Part shown: positions 9,240 through 18,892 of the stretch, in pieces
Layout of the letters: each line of letters opens with the position of its first letter
How positions within the stretch are numbered: the first letter of the stretch is position 1
Source: Penium margaritaceum
Lineage: Eukaryota > Streptophyta > Zygnematophyceae > Desmidiales > Peniaceae
Length of the DNA: 29,072 bases
NCBI GenBank assembly: GCA_023375785.1
Contig: SZWC01006727.1
Coordinates: 21,721 to 50,792, forward strand
Direction: 5' to 3'
Translations under genes and position numbers: made by a program
Notes under the pieces: generated by a model
Told to the model about the DNA's origin: nothing
The model's input: the letters and a program-made list of their open reading frames with translations, nothing else
The model's database searches: none

Positions 9240-11303
9240 CACTAAGGTCACTCAGGGGTGGCAAAAACTTGCCCCATGGCCTTGTTCGATGCCACAACTG
9301 GGCCCATTGCTGCGACTGCAACCCTGTCCACGGCCCTGTCCGCGGCCTCCTGCTGCAGCCTCCCCACGAGGTGTCGCGGCTCCCACTAACGCCGCGATCT
9401 CTTGTCCACCATCAGCAGCCTCAGGGCACTAAGCCCATAAGTGTCCGGGCTGCATGCAGTTGTGGAATAGTCCTTGGCGGAAGGCCGTGTTACGACACTT
9501 GCGTGCCACCTGCAGCTTGTCATTGACGCGACCACGCTTGTGGTTGGGGGGCTAGTTCCCACCAGCCTTCTTGGCTGAGGGGTTTGCCTGTTGCTTGCCC
9601 TTGACCCCACTCCGCTGCCCGACTGTCCCTCCAGCCCATACAGCCTCCATGTGTGCATCGCGGCCTTACTGTGCACACGCGTGTGGGCATGCATCTGAGT
9701 AGTGTTTCGGGTTCACCGAACACACTTTGCTCATGTAGTCTCACAACACCCTCCAGCTTGTCCAAGCTTGGCTAGTTGCAGTCGTGGTGGTCTTGTCCTT
9801 CAGCTTCTTGCTGGCAAGACCATTGCGCAAGTACTCCAGCAGCAAGCACTCTAAGTACTTGAAGGTCTGGGTACCGTCGCTCTTGGTGAAGCTTTTGGCT
9901 TCCTCCATGAGCGCGGTAAACTCGCTCAAAGTAGGCCTCAAGGGAGTAACCCAACTGCCTGAAGTCCCTTGATCTTGTGGAAGGCACGCTACGCCTCCTC
10001 ACGCTGCATACGCTTTTTGCAAATGACTGTGGAGGCTTCCCACGGCATGGGCTGCCACTCGAGGTGAGGCCTCTGTGCACTCTAGTCCTTAACCACGTAC
10101 TTGAAGAGCTTTTTTTCAAACCGAGTCGTGGCAAGGTTGCCCCACTGAGTGAGTGGAGCCTTGTGGACATGTAGGACGTGCTCCATGCGGTTTAGACAGT
10201 CGATTAGCTTCACGCTCTTTTGGAAGATCTCTACACTGTAGAGGAAGGACGTGTTCATGACCGGCCCTAGAGTTGTCGAGGTAGGCAAGTCGTCGCTGCC
10301 ACCAGCAGTGGTCTCTGCAACTACGGCGTGCTACGCTGGCTACTGCATCTACACCTGGGTCATGCTTTGCAACGCCTTGTTGAGGTCGTTGCATCAGCGG
10401 CTTGCCTCATGGGCAGCCAGGCACTACAGCTGGCGATCATGGTCAAGGTCCGTGATGCTCTTCCCAACATGAGCCAACAATTTGGCGAACACGAACTTAA
10501 GCTCTGATACCGTCAGAGTATCGACAATAGCCTCCAGGGTCTCATGTTGTTCGTATACCTTTGCCCACTATAGGGGGGTACGGTTTGCGTACATGCCTCC
10601 AAGGAGTCCCACCTTTTGGAGGAGACTGTCGTCATCAACGACGCTTGAGTGGGTGCTACCCTGCCCCATTGCGGCCACATCGTCAAAAAGGGGGGTCCGT
10701 CCACACTCCTTCAAGTGGCGCCGTACCTCCACCGTCGGTGGTGATCTTGAGTCGGCCCGCCGCTTTAGTAGCAAACTCCGTAAGCCTATGGCGGTCATCA
10801 CAAATTGACTTCGCGGTGTCATCATCCTGCTCGTTCTTATGGGAAACTCCCACGTGGCTGCTATCGGCGCCCTTACTCCTCTTGGTAGTCTTGTTGCCAT
10901 CGGCTGCTTGAGGCAATGCGGCGAGCACCTTACCCTTCTCAAGCAATCAGCTCAAGTTCGTTGCACAATGATGGGGATGATCACAATCATCGTTGCCTTT
11001 GCCATTGTCGACGTCGTGCTCTTCGTTGGGGTCCCCCTCCGGGAGATCCTCCTCCATCGCGTCGTCCGTCACGTGGGGTTCGTCCACGTGCGTAATGACA
11101 TTCTCGTTGAGTACTTAACCGGCCTCCTTACGCTTCTCGGTGTTGCCGAGGTCGGTGTCGGTTACCTTCGGTTGTACGATTGCCTTTGGTTTGGCAACCG
11201 TGCTTGCGGCGACGGCTCCCAAGACATGGAGTCCGCCAAGGGCGTGTGGTGAGGCCGTCACCACCTTGCCCTTGTTGGTCTTCGACGTTCTGGTAATTGC
11301 CAT
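9240..11303 (-). pseudogene. gag: Gypsy-A gag remnant
   Basis: The start ATG at 11303-11301 begins MAITRTSKTNKGKVV, matching the Gypsy-B start MESAGPSKTNKGKVV at 18893. The following pieces lie in different frames: an acidic Asp/Lys-rich stretch (10946-10683), a region with NTSFLYSVEIF and PLTQWGNLATTRFE (10288-10082), SEFTALMEEAKSF (9941-9741), and a degraded zinc knuckle near 9433-9460. There NCMQPGH is kept, but the first Cys is lost and a stop precedes the last. A Gly/Arg-rich tail follows. Gag builds the particle and the knuckle binds RNA. At least five frame changes make it inactive. Confidence 0.8.
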
Positions 11304-12153
11304 CTCATCGTCTATGCAACTAGTACGTGAAAGTCGTTGTGGGGATCACCCCACAACTTCGAGGAGGGATCATCTTCCACAAACTCCTTGCTCTCACGAT
11401 CGGTGAGGTAATTATGAATTCAATTTCCATTTTCCTAGGCCGCCACGTTGGCACATGGGCGTGGGTTTTGAACCTAGTATTCCTAAGCCGTGACTCACGG
11501 CAAATGGTATTAACTAGAATCTAGGAAAACAGGAAATTACAAGACAATGGAATGAGAAGGAATGTGAGTGCCGCTCACAAAACAAGAGCAAAGAGTGAAA
11601 GGAGGATATCTAAAAATTCATAGCAAGTCCTCCACTCTCTCTTCCGAATTCTTGTTTTCCACTTGTCGTCTTGTCTTCTTGGTCTTCTCTTCATGCTCCT
11701 TGACGCCTCTTGCGTTCTAGGGTGGCGTCTCCCTTGAGCCAGCGGCGTTGGTGAGCCGTCAAAAATCTTCAAGGTGTCACCCTCCTTTTTAGGGTGCTCT
11801 CAGGCCATGAGAGTCCCTAAGCTTGGGAAGGGGCGCTGTCCCATTTTTTGGATGAATGTGTTTTGAAGGAGCCTTCAAAATGGGGAGGATATTGTGTTTT
11901 AGGGTGGAAACTCCCCACCCCGTCCCACAAAAACCCTCCTTGCCCCCTAGGAGTGAGGGGAGGCTAGAAGAAAGTGGCTCCACCAAGTAGAGATTTTTTC
12001 CAACTTCCTAACGCACTTTATGGCGCTTCAATCCGTGAAGTATGGATGTCGCAATTCCTTCTGGCGTTTCTACTACTGCTTGTAGCTGCCGACGTCGTTT
12101 TATGTATGGCATAGCCGCCGTTTCTATCGAACCCTTAGTCGCGGGGGTCGTTT
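11304..12153 (-). other. Gypsy-A 5' leader
   Basis: About 850 bp between the primer binding site and gag ATG with no coding signal. The Gypsy-B leader (18054-18892) has matching length and shares blocks such as the TGACTCACGGC-TTAGGA region. Its right part has runs of CT-rich sequence. A packaging signal would be expected here in this family, but I cannot point to it. Confidence 0.6.
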
Positions 12154-12167
12154 GGCTCTTGTAACCA
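12154..12167 (-). other. Primer binding site of Gypsy-A
   Basis: One base inside the 5' LTR, the minus strand reads TGGTTACAAGAGCC. It resembles the initiator-Met tRNA complement TGGTATCAGAGCC used by many plant LTR elements, with a few mutations. Gypsy-B has a closer match at the same place. Confidence 0.6.
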
Positions 12168-12168
12168 C

Positions 12169-12878
12169 TGTAACGGTTCGAGTCTCCAGCTCCTGCTCTA
12201 AAGTCATCGTCGGAGTTCGCTGAATGGCGTTTTCAGTCCGCGTCATGGGTTTACCCCCTTTGCAGGACTAAGGGGCAATCATCATCAACAACCCAGAGCA
12301 GGTTGACTCAAACATCTCAAGTCTCTCGAGGCCCATTTCCGTTTTTACCCTTATCCGATATTTTGGGATCCAAACCGGGGGTTTTTACCTCAAACTCGTG
12401 CATTTGCACGAGATTTCCGGTTTCAAAACTCAAAGTTTGTCCTAAAAAAACTTGAGTTTCATTTTTTACGCGTCTGTGCAAAATCGTCACGTGCGACGCA
12501 CGTTCGGCGATTTTGCGCCAACTCCTCTCGTGCACTTCCCTCGTGCTCACTCTCACCCTCGCTCCCCCTATCCCTCGTCCTTGTTTTCTCGCTTGCAAGG
12601 AGGGCGACGGGGGGCGAGGGCACGAGGCCACGAGGCCTTGCCCTCGAGGCCCTCACGGCCCCTCAGCCGCCGATCCGGCTGAGGCCGCGATCAGCTGCTA
12701 GCGGCTGGCTGGCTGGTGGCCGGCTGGTCACTTGGCCGGCCGCTGGCCATCCAGCCGGCCAGTAGCCAGCTGGCCAGTGGCCAGCGAAGTGCTGGCCGCC
12801 TGCCAGCCCTCGCTGACACAAGGGGTGGTATGCAACCACCCCTTGCTACAACGAGGGGGGAGGGCCAAACTGGCTACA
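12169..12878 (-). repeat. Gypsy-A 5' LTR (710 bp)
   Basis: The minus strand begins TGTAGCCAG at 12878 and ends CCGTTACA at 12169. It is the partner of the LTR at 4498-5184 and is followed on the plus strand by TTCAT. It holds a GGCCGGCC-rich block at about 12715-12800. Confidence 0.88.
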
Positions 12879-12883
12879 TTCAT
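12879..12883. repeat. Target site duplication of Gypsy-A, right copy (TTCAT)
   Basis: Matches 4493-4497 exactly. Removing 4498-12883 would restore the empty site. Confidence 0.85.
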
Positions 12884-12974
12884 GAAAGGCCCTGTATAAG
12901 GGAGTTTATGGTAAAATGAGACTAATGCCTTTGCAGTTTAAATTTGTAAAATATTTTATTGCCTTAACTGTTTT

Positions 12975-13448
12975 TTAAAATTCAAAGTTCATTATTATAT
13001 TGATGAATTTGTGCCGGGTGCCGAGTTTGACCCCTCTTCTGACGCATACTACCTCCCGTTGGGATTTGTACCTGGATACTACCGTACCATTTCCTGGTAC
13101 ATCGGAGAGGCCTATTATGGAAGCACCCTTCCATTGGATGTTCGCATAATGGGGCGTGAACATATGGCCGACGAAATGAAACATGGAAAAATGCGTAGTA
13201 AAACAAGCATAAATTTGTCCGGCATCGGACAAATTGATGCCAACGTGAGGTGACAAACAAGAAGTGCACCACAGGAACTGGCCAGCAAGAAGCGAGTAAC
13301 AAGTGAGAGTGGTGAGTGCTAGTGTGAGTCGTTGTCGCCACTCTCGCAGGTGCGTCATTTTTGGGTACTGTTCTTTTAAACAGGAGAAATGAGAACGTGT
13401 GTTCAAGAAACTACGCTCAACCTGCTGAGAAAACAAAAAGTTCACCAT
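12975..13448 (-). CDS. Uncharacterised open frame, 157 codons
   Basis: An uninterrupted minus-strand frame starting MVNFLFSQQVE. It shows no recognised domain. The middle has a hydrophobic stretch with several Cys (LTCYSLLAGQFLWCTSCLS) that could be a membrane segment or chance. An 80-codon frame on the opposite strand (13011-13253, starting MPGAEFDPSSD) is equally open, so neither can be trusted from length alone. No splice or promoter evidence decides. It lies just outside Gypsy-A in DNA unlike the retroelements. Confidence 0.15.
   Translation of the reverse strand: MVNFLFSQQVERSFLNTRSHFSCLKEQYPKMTHLREWRQRLTLALTTLTCYSLLAGQFLWCTSCLSPHVGINLSDAGQIYACFTTHFSMFHFVGHMFTPHYANIQWKGASIIGLSDVPGNGTVVSRYKSQREVVCVRRGVKLGTRHKFINIIMNFEF
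13212..13235. repeat. Perfect 10-bp stem, 4-base loop
   Basis: AATTTGTCCG and CGGACAAATT flank the loop GCAT. It could be a transcript hairpin or a small palindrome. No neighbouring T-run suggests a terminator. Confidence 0.5.
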
Positions 13449-13449
13449 C

Positions 13450-15400
13450 GATTTGCATTGTTGTTTAATCGGTTGCTAGAAGAGTACATGTGAGACTAGT
13501 TTCCAACAATAGCAGGTCCACGCATATCTGTGGCTTGAAAATAGGCATAATCTAGGCATGAAAGTCCGAAGTCGACATGTATAATTCATTGGCAACCAAA
13601 AGAGGCACCTACCATTGTCCCAATCTGGACCCGGCACTTTGCGTCTATGCGGGTTGCAAACCAAGCAGTTGGCGTATAGTTTTCCTTGTTCTATTGCCCA
13701 TAACTTTCATCATTATCATGAATAAATACATAACGTTTTCATGTTGATTTTTGAAAGAAACAAAATCCAAGATCATAAAGAATCCAATATCATTTTCCCT
13801 TTGTTTTTGATTGAAATGAAAGTGAACTATTACAACCTTCATTCTAGATACAAATCTGGCGTTGTAATTTCATTATGATGGTGATGTAATGCATCATTGT
13901 TTTCTATGAATTCATTAATATTCATTGCTTCTATTCCCAAAGGCATGCTAGACCAGTTTGAGTGTGAATTCATTTTGTTTGTGTAAGGACTTTTATTCTT
14001 ATAGTTCTAATTCAAAAGCAAGTTTATGCAAGTATAATCTCAACTAACTAAGGCAAAATCTTTTAGTAAGGAAAAGATTTGACACCATTGAAAGGTTGAT
14101 GGAATGAAATTTACATGATGTGTTTCCTACCTTCCATTCTTTACCTTGGTTAAGGCCAGTGGAACAAATACCCTAAGCTGTTGCTTTTAGTAATCAAACA
14201 TCTGAATTAAGCAGTCCAATATTGGGCCGAGCTTTGCGTATAAAATATTCCCGTAGTATAATGTACACCTTGGATTGCCGCCAAAACATTCTTAGGCTAC
14301 AAAACATCTCATCCATTGGTTCAAGAACAAATTGGAAATTCGTACATCACCTTTGACAAAGGGATTATTTAACGCTTGGAGGTCGAGGCTATCGATTGCA
14401 AATACGTTATGTGATTGGAAATCTAAGATACATAAGTTGCCCATGGCCTAATACATTTGCCCATGGCCTAACTTATCGTATATGCAATTGGTAGCCCCAT
14501 TGCTAGTTAATCTCTTTGACAAAGGGATAAACTAAGCACTCGGAGGTCTAGGCCTAATGCATTCGCACATGGCCTAATACATTTATCCATGATTGATACA
14601 AGTTCCATTTAATCCATACCATGTTTTGAGACAAATGAATTCATAGCCAGTATTCGGCCATGGGAATAGGGCCCCACTATACGAATCTCAACTGTTTCAG
14701 AGCACTACATGGGTTGCCTTGCAATTGGGGCCTTCCCACCAAATTTGCATCTGAGAAATTCTCTCTCTAACTAATCTGGAAATTGCTGCAACATCAGATG
14801 GATGGTGCGAACAATCAGATACGCCAAGGACATATGTATATTTTGTTGATTCTGGGTTGTAGCAATAAAATTTCAAGCATTTCACCCAGCCATTCTGTCA
14901 CCACATAAGCATAGTGCCTAAACTTATTGCATCTATATGCGTGCAAGGTGCCTCGACAAAAATGTTGTCCATCACATTGTGATTGCATTCTTGGTCAAAA
15001 CATGTTGAACGTACAAGAATCAGTTATTATGGTGCCCCGACTATAAGCCTCTTTGCTACACTGGAATCTATCACAGCAATGGGGATAAGTGATAAAAGGC
15101 AAACAAGAATTCGTGTCAAAGGAAGGGTTGCACTCAGAACCTCATACAATCTTATACCTAAATGATTCATTCCTATACAAACTTGTTTTCCACCAATATA
15201 TCTCATCACATCCAATTTCTTCTATTTTTTTCCTCTTCTTCTTTGTTTCATATGTTGCAGCGAACAATAGCATTATTTCACCTTTCATGGATAACTCTAC
15301 CTTTTATTCTTTTCCTCATAAACCATGTACGCGTCGAGTAAAACTTGTTTTCATTTTGCGAGCGCAAACGGACACGGCTGACATACATTTCATGTATTTG
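13450..15400. other. AT-rich region without supported genes
   Basis: No recognisable coding domain is seen; open frames are about 60 codons or shorter, apart from one 131-codon frame at 15089-15484 (a T-rich hydrophobic read with no family). Local direct repeats occur at 14350-14590: the block CTTTGACAAAGGGAT occurs at about 14351 and 14514, each followed by a GGAGGTC-type block, and CATGGCCTAA occurs at about 14441, 14462 and 14564. These look like degraded short tandem or dispersed repeats. Confidence 0.4.
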
Positions 15401-15418
15401 ACAGGTTTGGCATGGATC

Positions 15419-15440
15419 TCGACTTCGAAGGCGAAGTCGA
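15419..15440. repeat. Hairpin TCGACTTCG/CGAAGTCGA
   Basis: A perfect 9-bp inverted repeat with loop AAGG. It resembles in wording the hairpin repeats at 16624-16665 and 28901-28932 (GAAGTCGGCG and CTTCGAGGG words) and may be a fragment of the same family. Confidence 0.45.
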
Positions 15441-15519
15441 ACTTTGCCACTCATCGCAAGCTCACAGGAGGGGCTTCGCGGTGAAACCTCCATGCGAGAT
15501 CGCGATGAACCTGCCACAC

Positions 15520-15800
15520 CCCCCATTTTAACTAGGGCTTTGTCGAGGGTTTGGAGGGCTTTGCAGGATGCGGCGCACGCTGTGATCAAAGAAAGGGGAT
15601 CTGCCGGGCCCCGCTACCACGGGGCCCGGCCAGTGCCCGGGCAAGCAAAAGCATAAAACCCAAATCCCCCAATGTAACTAGGGGTTTTGTCATGTATTCG
15701 AGGAGGGGGGGTTGCAAGATGCGGCACACGTTGTGTTTGAAGGAAGGGGATCTGCCAGGCGCCGCTATCGCGGGATCTAGCAGATGCTCGGCCAAGTAAC
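15520..15800. repeat. Two tandem units with a period of about 146 bp
   Basis: Unit 1 begins CCCCC-ATTTTAACTAGGG near 15522 and unit 2 begins CCCCC-AATGTAACTAGGGG near 15668. Both continue through GGATGCGGC / AGATGCGGC, CACACGTTGTG-like, and AAGGGGATCTGCC blocks. Unit 1 contains the GC hairpin at 15603-15630; the matching part of unit 2 has lost most pairing. The AACTAGGGG word also forms the palindrome at 16487-16513. Confidence 0.55.
15603..15630. repeat. Perfect 11-bp GC-rich inverted repeat
   Basis: GCCGGGCCCCG and CGGGGCCCGGC flank the loop CTACCA. It lies in the first of the two 146-bp units. Confidence 0.6.
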
Positions 15801-16486
15801 AAGTTATAACCCAGATCCAATTGGAAGTGTTTTAAGGCGTGCAGGCCCATGCAAAAACAAACTTGAGCTCTGTGTGTGAGTACAATGCAAGACGGCAATA
15901 ATTTGTCTAAGTCTGGAAAGCTGGGCATAAAAAGAACAAGGAGAGAGTACAAATGAGCCCCTAGCGGGCTCAAGTAGGGACGCCGGCAGCTAGCCGCACT
16001 GGGCCCCGTCATCCCCGCTGGACCCAAACAAGTCAGCAAGGAGAACACACTGCGTACACCATGATAAGAATAACGGTGGTCTCCTTGAGGCACCGGAACA
16101 GCCCTCCGAGTGCCCGGGTCTCGACCATCGAGAAAATAGGAGCACTGCCAGAAAATCTCGGAATCAACTTCCAGACATCACACACGGCTTTTCGAACATC
16201 ACAAGCACTAGTATAGCCACCAGGTCTCCTCATCACACCGGTACAGCCCACCGGGTGCACGGGTCTCAACCCACCGAGAAAACTCTCCTAGCTCTGGACA
16301 TGCCAACAGGGCTACCGCAATGCATCAACCGCATCTCGCCGGCACTGATGTAGGTGATGGAGAATTTTTGGGACACTCCGCAGGCTCGTCGTGTCTTCAT
16401 GCCCTCCTCTATCATATACCGCCAACGTGGGTATATGGATAATGCATCTGCGTCAGTCGTGATGGGTGGAAGCGACACAAACCAAC
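15801..16486. other. Unassigned region with a repeated CACCGG block
   Basis: No gene is supported. A block of about 50 bp starting CACCGGAACAGCCC at 16091 recurs as CACCGGTACAGCCC at 16236, a spacing of 145 bp. Each block runs on through GGGTCTC and CGAGAAAA words, after which similarity fades. A 70-codon minus-strand frame (16478-16266) is open but has no recognisable domain. Confidence 0.4.
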
Positions 16487-16513
16487 AAACCCCCTAGTTC
16501 AACTAGGGGGTTT
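16487..16513. repeat. Near-perfect palindrome, 13-bp arms with one central base
   Basis: AAACCCCCTAGTT and AACTAGGGGGTTT are exact reverse complements around a single C. The half-site AACTAGGGG recurs at 15530 and 15676. This could be two terminal inverted repeats of a small DNA transposon brought together, or a satellite unit. Confidence 0.6.
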
Positions 16514-16544
16514 GCTCTGAGTTCGTGAATTCAGCCTTGCGGAC

Positions 16545-16700
16545 GCACTAGTTTGGGAGTTCGCACTTGCGAACTCCAAATCTCGCAACATTGTGACTTC
16601 AAACATCGGTGAGGCTGGTGTGAGAAGTCGCTGACTTCACCGTCGAGGGTGAAGTCAGCAACTTCTGGTGTCAGAAGTTGCTAACTTCACCCCATGGCGT
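16545..16700 (+). repeat. Hairpin repeat family, copy 1
   Basis: The first hairpin, at 16556-16577, has arms GGAGTTCGCA and TGCGAACTCC. The second, at 16624-16665, has 18-bp arms (GAAGTCGCTGACTTCACC and GGTGAAGTCAGCAACTTC) with one mismatch and a 6-base loop, and a third partial arm follows (GAAGTTGCTAACTTCACC). Read in reverse orientation, the segment 28895-29035 has the same order: a GTTCGCACTTGCGA palindrome, CATCGG, then a GAAGTCGGCG hairpin. This marks a dispersed family, possibly a non-autonomous element. Confidence 0.5.
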
Positions 16701-17071
16701 CTCTTGGCTCATTCCACGTGGCTCCGGCTTGTCCCTGGTACGTGGGCAGGGAAACAAACACTTTGAGGGTCACAGATTCGTGAATACAGTGGTTTTGGCC
16801 CAGTTGGCCAAGCCTTCCGCCGGTTCGTTGTAACAAGAATGAGCCTTACAAGTTTTTGAGTTGATAGGATGTCATGTTTGTTTGGCTTGTATGATAGCTT
16901 GCACCCCCCTCCCCTCCCCCCCCCCGTCGTTTGCACTATTTGTGCATGTGGATTCACGAGTTAGACTTGTCTGCCCTGAAAAGAAAAGGCACGAAGAAAG
17001 TAGATGATCCACAATTCAACAATTTGTGTTGCATAGAAATTCGAGTAGGTGTAGCTTTAAGATAGATGTGT
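16701..17071. other. Unassigned region before Gypsy-B
   Basis: No gene or known element is seen. It contains a C-rich run at about 16906-16925. Its right part is the DNA into which Gypsy-B inserted. Confidence 0.4.
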
Positions 17072-17483
17072 ACAAGAAACACCCATCCTGTTTGTTCAAA
17101 CCGATAGTAAAGGGTATGCGTAGCGGGAGGGCTGGTTCAATCCTCCCTCCTTGCTGAAGAGAGGTGTGGTTGCGCACCACCCTTTGCATTAGCGAGGGCT
17201 GGCCGGTGGCCAGCACTTCGCTGGCCACCGGCCGGCTGGACGGCCGGCGGCCGGCCAAGCGACCNNNNNNNNNNNNNNNNNNNNNNNNNNACAAGAAACA
17301 CCCATCCTGTTTGTTCAAACCGATAGTAAAGGGTATGCGTAGCGGGAGGGCTGGTTCAATCCTCCCTCCTTGCTGAAGAGAGGTGTGGTTGCGCACCACC
17401 CTTTGCATTAGCGAGGGCTGGCCGGTGGCCAGCACTTCGCTGGCCACCGGCCGGCTGGACGGCCGGCGGCCGGCCAAGCGACC
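17072..17483. other. Exact 193-bp duplication on both sides of a 26-N gap (probable assembly artefact)
   Basis: Bases 17072-17264 are repeated without any difference at 17291-17483, separated only by N 17265-17290. The repeated piece holds Gypsy-B flank plus the first ~146 bases of its 5' LTR. Zero divergence in an otherwise decayed element points to two overlapping contigs that were not merged. Confidence 0.8.
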
Positions 17484-18039
17484 GACAGGACCACCCGGCC
17501 AGCCGCCAGCCGCCGATCGCGGCCTCAGCCCGATCTGCGGCTGAGGGGCCACGAGGGCCTCGAGGGCGAGACCTCGTGGCCTCGTGCCCTCCCCCCCCCC
17601 TCGCCCTCCTTGCAAATGAGTAAGCAAGGATGAGGGATAGGGGGAGCGAGGGTGAGAGCGAGGATGAGACAAGCGCACAAGAGAAGTTAGCGCGAAATCG
17701 CCGATCGTACCTCGCAGGCAACAATTTTGTGCCGACGCATAAAAAATGAAACTCAAGTACGTTTAGGACAAACTATGGGGTTCGAAACCGGAAAACGCGT
17801 GCGAATGCACGAGTTCGAGGTAGAAACCCCCGGTTTGGGTCCTGAAACCAGGGGCAAGGTTAAAAACGGACATGGGCCTCCGGAGAATCGAAACATTTGA
17901 GTCTCCCTACTCTGGGTCGTTGATGACGATTACCCCTCATTCCTACAAAGGGGGTAAGCCCCTAACGCGGACTGAGAATGCCATTCTGGGAACTCCGACA
18001 AGAACTTCAACGCAAGAGCTAGAGACTCGACATGTTACA
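17338..18039 (+). repeat. Gypsy-B 5' LTR (702 bp)
   Basis: Starts CGTAGCGGG (first T of the family TGTAGCGG changed to C) and ends ACATGTTACA. Length agrees with the three other LTRs once the duplicated contig end at 17119-17264 is ignored. It carries the GC-rich hairpin at 17420-17452. Confidence 0.85.
17420..17452 (+). repeat. U3 GC-rich hairpin in the Gypsy-B 5' LTR
   Basis: Arms GGCCGGTGGCCAGC and GCTGGCCACCGGCC pair perfectly over 14 bp around the loop ACTTC. The homologous hairpin at 27013-27051 has GGCGGCC/GGCCGCC in the same place, so one pair has changed on both sides. Confidence 0.65.
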
Positions 18040-18040
18040 A

Positions 18041-18053
18041 TGGTATAAGAGCC
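18041..18053 (+). other. Primer binding site of Gypsy-B
   Basis: TGGTATAAGAGCC starts one base after the LTR and differs from the plant initiator-Met tRNA complement TGGTATCAGAGCC at one base. Confidence 0.8.
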
Positions 18054-18892
18054 AGACGACCCTTACGACAAAGGGTTCGACGGAAACGGCGGCTACGCCA
18101 TATATAAGATGCTGCCGACAGCTGCAAGCAGCAACAGAAACGCCAAAGGCGCATACGGCATCCACACTCATCCGTTTCAAGCGCCAAAGATTGCGTTTGA
18201 AAGCTCTTGAAGAGCTCTACTTCAACCTCCTAACTTCTTTCAGCTTCTTCTTCACCCAAGGGAACTAGGTGGATTTCATTTGGTCGAGCCCACCCCCAAA
18301 ATGGCCAATGTGCCCCCATTTCCAAGGTTTCCTCCCCCCTCCTTCAACAAAATACAATAGGACAGCATTCCTTCACAAGGCCAGGGGCTCTCACGGCCTG
18401 AGACACCTTAGAAAGAGGGAGGACGATACCTTGAAGACTTTTGGGAGCTTCTCCACCGCCGCCGGCTTAAGGAGGCCGCCAAGGGGCGCGAGACGCGAAA
18501 AGAAGACTCAAAGGGAGGCCAAGGAAGACAAGAAAACTGGAGGAAGGCAAAGCAGTCAGGAGAGGGAGTTAAAGAGTTGCTAGGGCTTGTAATTCCCTTC
18601 TCACTCTTTGTCCTAGCGTTGTGAGCAGTATTCACACTTCTTGTTCTTCCCTTATCTTGTTGTTTTCTTTTTTCCTAGATCTTAGTTGCTACCAAGTGCC
18701 ATGAGTCACGGCTTAGGAGGACTAGTTTCAAAACCCACGACCTTGTGCCAACGTGGCGGCCTAGGAATATAGAATTTTAAATTAAAATTGCCTCACCGAT
18801 CATGATAGCAAGATTTTAGGAGGTGATTCCTCCTCTAAGCCGTGGGGTGATCCTCACAACAGTCTTCACGTGCTAGTTGCACAGGCGAGGAG
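18054..18892 (+). other. Gypsy-B 5' leader
   Basis: Non-coding by comparison with Gypsy-A, where the equivalent segment shows different stops. Short open frames here (for example 18269-18583) are not shared as proteins between the copies. Confidence 0.6.

Larger units (their letters stand above)
4498..12878 (-). mobile_element. Gypsy-A: complete-length Ty3/Gypsy chromovirus, coding-dead
   Basis: The element is 8381 bp, framed by two LTRs with TGTAAC...TACA ends and flanked by TTCAT duplications. Read on the minus strand the order is 5' LTR, primer binding site, leader, gag, protease, RT, RNase H, integrase with GPY/F-like module, chromodomain, polypurine tract, 3' LTR. The order RT before integrase defines Gypsy, and the chromodomain places it with the chromoviruses. 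Both LTRs have diverged in length (687 and 710 bp) and base sequence, and all coding parts carry stops and shifts, so the insertion is old. Confidence 0.93.

Noticed and set aside
17016-17756. 246-codon minus-strand frame crossing the N gap
   Set aside because: Lies in the GC-rich Gypsy LTR and only continues because an identical contig end was duplicated across the gap.
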